Origin: Brumimicrobium sp035497735
GTDB taxonomy: Bacteria; Bacteroidota; Bacteroidia; Flavobacteriales_D; Crocinitomicaceae
Direction: 5' to 3'
Assembly: GCA_035497735.1 (NCBI GenBank)
Contig: DATJCX010000065.1
Coordinates: 1-64,000, forward strand
Length of the DNA stretch: 64,000 nucleotides
Below the pieces are notes generated by a model. The model was not told where the DNA came from. It ran no database searches and worked only from the letters and a program-made list of their open reading frames with translations. Made by a program: the position numbers and the translations under genes. Below are positions 63,701 to 64,000 of the stretch, one piece after another. How positions within the stretch are numbered: the first letter of the stretch is position 1; each line of letters starts with the position of its first letter.

Positions 63701-64000
63701 CATATCAGCCCAAGCAAGTCCATCAATTGATGATTGCCACTGAACGGTTTGTCCACCAGCAGGCACAGAGTGATTTGCTGAACTTAAAGTGAAGTTTATA
63801 TTACTACACACCTCCATATCACCAACTACTCCAGCATTAGGTACTTCGTTACAGTCCTCAATATAAGAAAGTGTATAATCAACCCAGCTACCATATCCGT
63901 ATATTCCACAAGGTGAACCCTCAGGGTTACCTCCTCCAGCATTCGCTCCAATGTTCCACAATCTTAACCTGTAAGAATCTGGAGTAACAGTTAAAGGAAT
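60731..64000 (-). CDS. Large T9SS cargo protein with GEVED, Fn3-like and PKD domains (5' end beyond window)
   Basis: The frame is open to the window edge and the first visible residues (IPLTVTPDSYRLRL) are the end of a GEVED domain, so the N-terminus lies beyond the window. Visible order from the edge: end of GEVED 1, an Ig-like repeat, GEVED 2 (with WIDWNQDGQFD-like acidic loop), a second nearly identical Ig-like repeat, GEVED 3, an Fn3-like domain, a central beta region, a PKD domain (TYNWDFGDGITTQQ) and a Por sorting domain ending KKLNVLH. GEVED and PKD domains are adhesive or glycan-binding modules of surface proteins. No catalytic domain is seen in the visible part. Confidence 0.88.
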   Translation of the reverse strand: MPLTVTPDSYRLRLWNIGANAGGGNPEGSPCGIYGYGSWVDYTLSYIEDCNEVPNAGVVGDMEVCSNINFTLSSANHSVPAGGQTVQWQSSIDGLAWADMTGATTFDYTINGGISEEMYYRLIVTCTINEESDTSEVIHVTILNANECYCIPEGTVAGRHINNFSTTNAIQNISNFGTGFSTGGYGDYTAMVLEQLISESVSFEVNIIGGTAGFRIWVDWNQDGQFDASEVAYSSSNYASNHSGSFNVPLSAMAGTTRMRIVSHWSSTSGDVNPCATAFSYGEFEDYTFEVTPLDECTEANAGTVSSSFETCSNIGFTLSTSGASEPADGQVIQWQSSIDGLAWIDIAGATTLNYTVNGGVNEEMYYRLIVACTISDESDTSDVIQVTILPAEECYCEVTSTSTSYGIGDFTTTNGIENISNSSGGGGYSDYTDQVVSQLMGQSVDFSIASANSSAGMGIWIDWNDNGSFDDPGDKVYGSGSYVTNATGTITVPLTAAPGPHRMRVVANYLALNPTPCGNLGNQGYGEAEDYTFVVVAPEGCLMPISISKSNIENNSITISWSSIGLGDQWESYNYELRTEGEPGSGAVGLVYSGELLEAHTIDFNNLESGVEYTFYAQTNCEGGSESDWTNGYTFALPTYIPIVVTGFDSDVVANGIGTAQSSTTNDVDGVNFALVAEDYQLNENAPFPTRFLPNDRQITKDEKWFVLTDYAENNSLRLTGSQEGTLEFVEPRAAEEVYVLGVSGSGTSLVSGTINFGDGSTQAFSELSYPDWFQSSASVVASGIGRVNLTNNGTEAGNGPNLYESVVTIDEENIEKVINSVTFSNSNSASGIMNIMAISISSSVPVCIINPFDLGEDLEICEGDELILSAGATNDNENLSFEWQDGSTDLVYAVTESGTYIVTVTYEDICTLSDTIQVTVNPLPVVVEILSTTADGFFFNFTAEGVENAETYNWDFGDGITTQQVEASHYYAEEGEYTVTLTVTNDCGTVTVSTTIFVGDLGISKNEISQMVKLYPNPTADEVTVEISNHAIMEEISVINNLGQVVYQFNPNASVVQIDVSAMTVGIYTVVIKTETAVTSKKLNVLH

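Overview
The window is AT-rich DNA from a Bacteroidota bacterium, most likely a marine-type member of the order Flavobacteriales. The evidence is two proteins with complete type IX secretion (T9SS) C-terminal sorting domains and a third whose gene runs off the right edge, a PorW/SprE-like T9SS lipoprotein, many SPII lipoproteins, fused E1 alpha/beta and isobutyryl-CoA mutase genes, and the Bacteroidota promoter element TAnnTTTG repeated in front of more than twenty genes. Genus cannot be fixed from the sequence alone. There are no rRNA or tRNA genes, no intact insertion sequence, no prophage and no CRISPR array.

Layout. 0-6.5 kb: a ComEC-type DNA uptake channel whose 5' part lies in another frame at the window edge, a lipoprotein, the YifB/ComM AAA+ protein, and an unrecognised 601-residue protein with a GLNCGGH motif and four conserved-looking Cys. 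6.8-18 kb: a T9SS cargo with a possible frameshift in its signal peptide, valS, a porW-bactofilin-atpZ operon, a YceI-like lipoprotein, a barrel-like exported protein, and a DUF3109/rRNA methyltransferase pair. 18-28.7 kb: fused 2-oxoacid dehydrogenase E1, a Upf1-like helicase, an FkbM methyltransferase, a di-haem peroxidase, MarC, a urea-transporter-like protein, a membrane-anchored unknown, and a BtuF-like protein without a signal peptide.

28.7-29.8 kb is a gene-free array: six truncated and one full-length copy of a long palindromic (foldback/MITE-like) element, with AACT microsatellites between copies. A diverged single copy sits at 47.5 kb. 29.8-48.8 kb is mostly housekeeping and metabolic: a CBS-like beta-replacing enzyme, a coiled-coil/zapA/rny operon, fused IcmF, DAHP synthase-chorismate mutase, YigZ and an M42-type peptidase, an LpxL-like acyltransferase, an OmpA lipoprotein, a menaquinone pair (MenF plus hotdog thioesterase), murB, a serine-palmitoyltransferase-like enzyme, a GNAT and a thiolase.

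49-64 kb: a TPR protein and a TPR/PD40/OmpA protein form a cell-envelope pair that ends in a terminator whose loop carries a second palindrome. A FAD-linked oxidase follows, then a compact cluster of cupin, two group III truncated haemoglobins and a hemerythrin-like protein that has lost two metal-binding His. Next come rpmE2, a beta-helix lipoprotein and two large T9SS cargo proteins, the last cut by the window edge.

Themes that tie genes together are the cell envelope and T9SS (porW, bactofilin, OmpA proteins, cargo), acyl-CoA and branched-chain metabolism (E1, IcmF, thiolase) and haem/oxygen/NO chemistry (peroxidase, globins, hemerythrin-like protein). The least explained items are the foldback array, the ligand-poor hemerythrin-like protein beside the tandem globins, and the 601-residue Cys-cluster protein.
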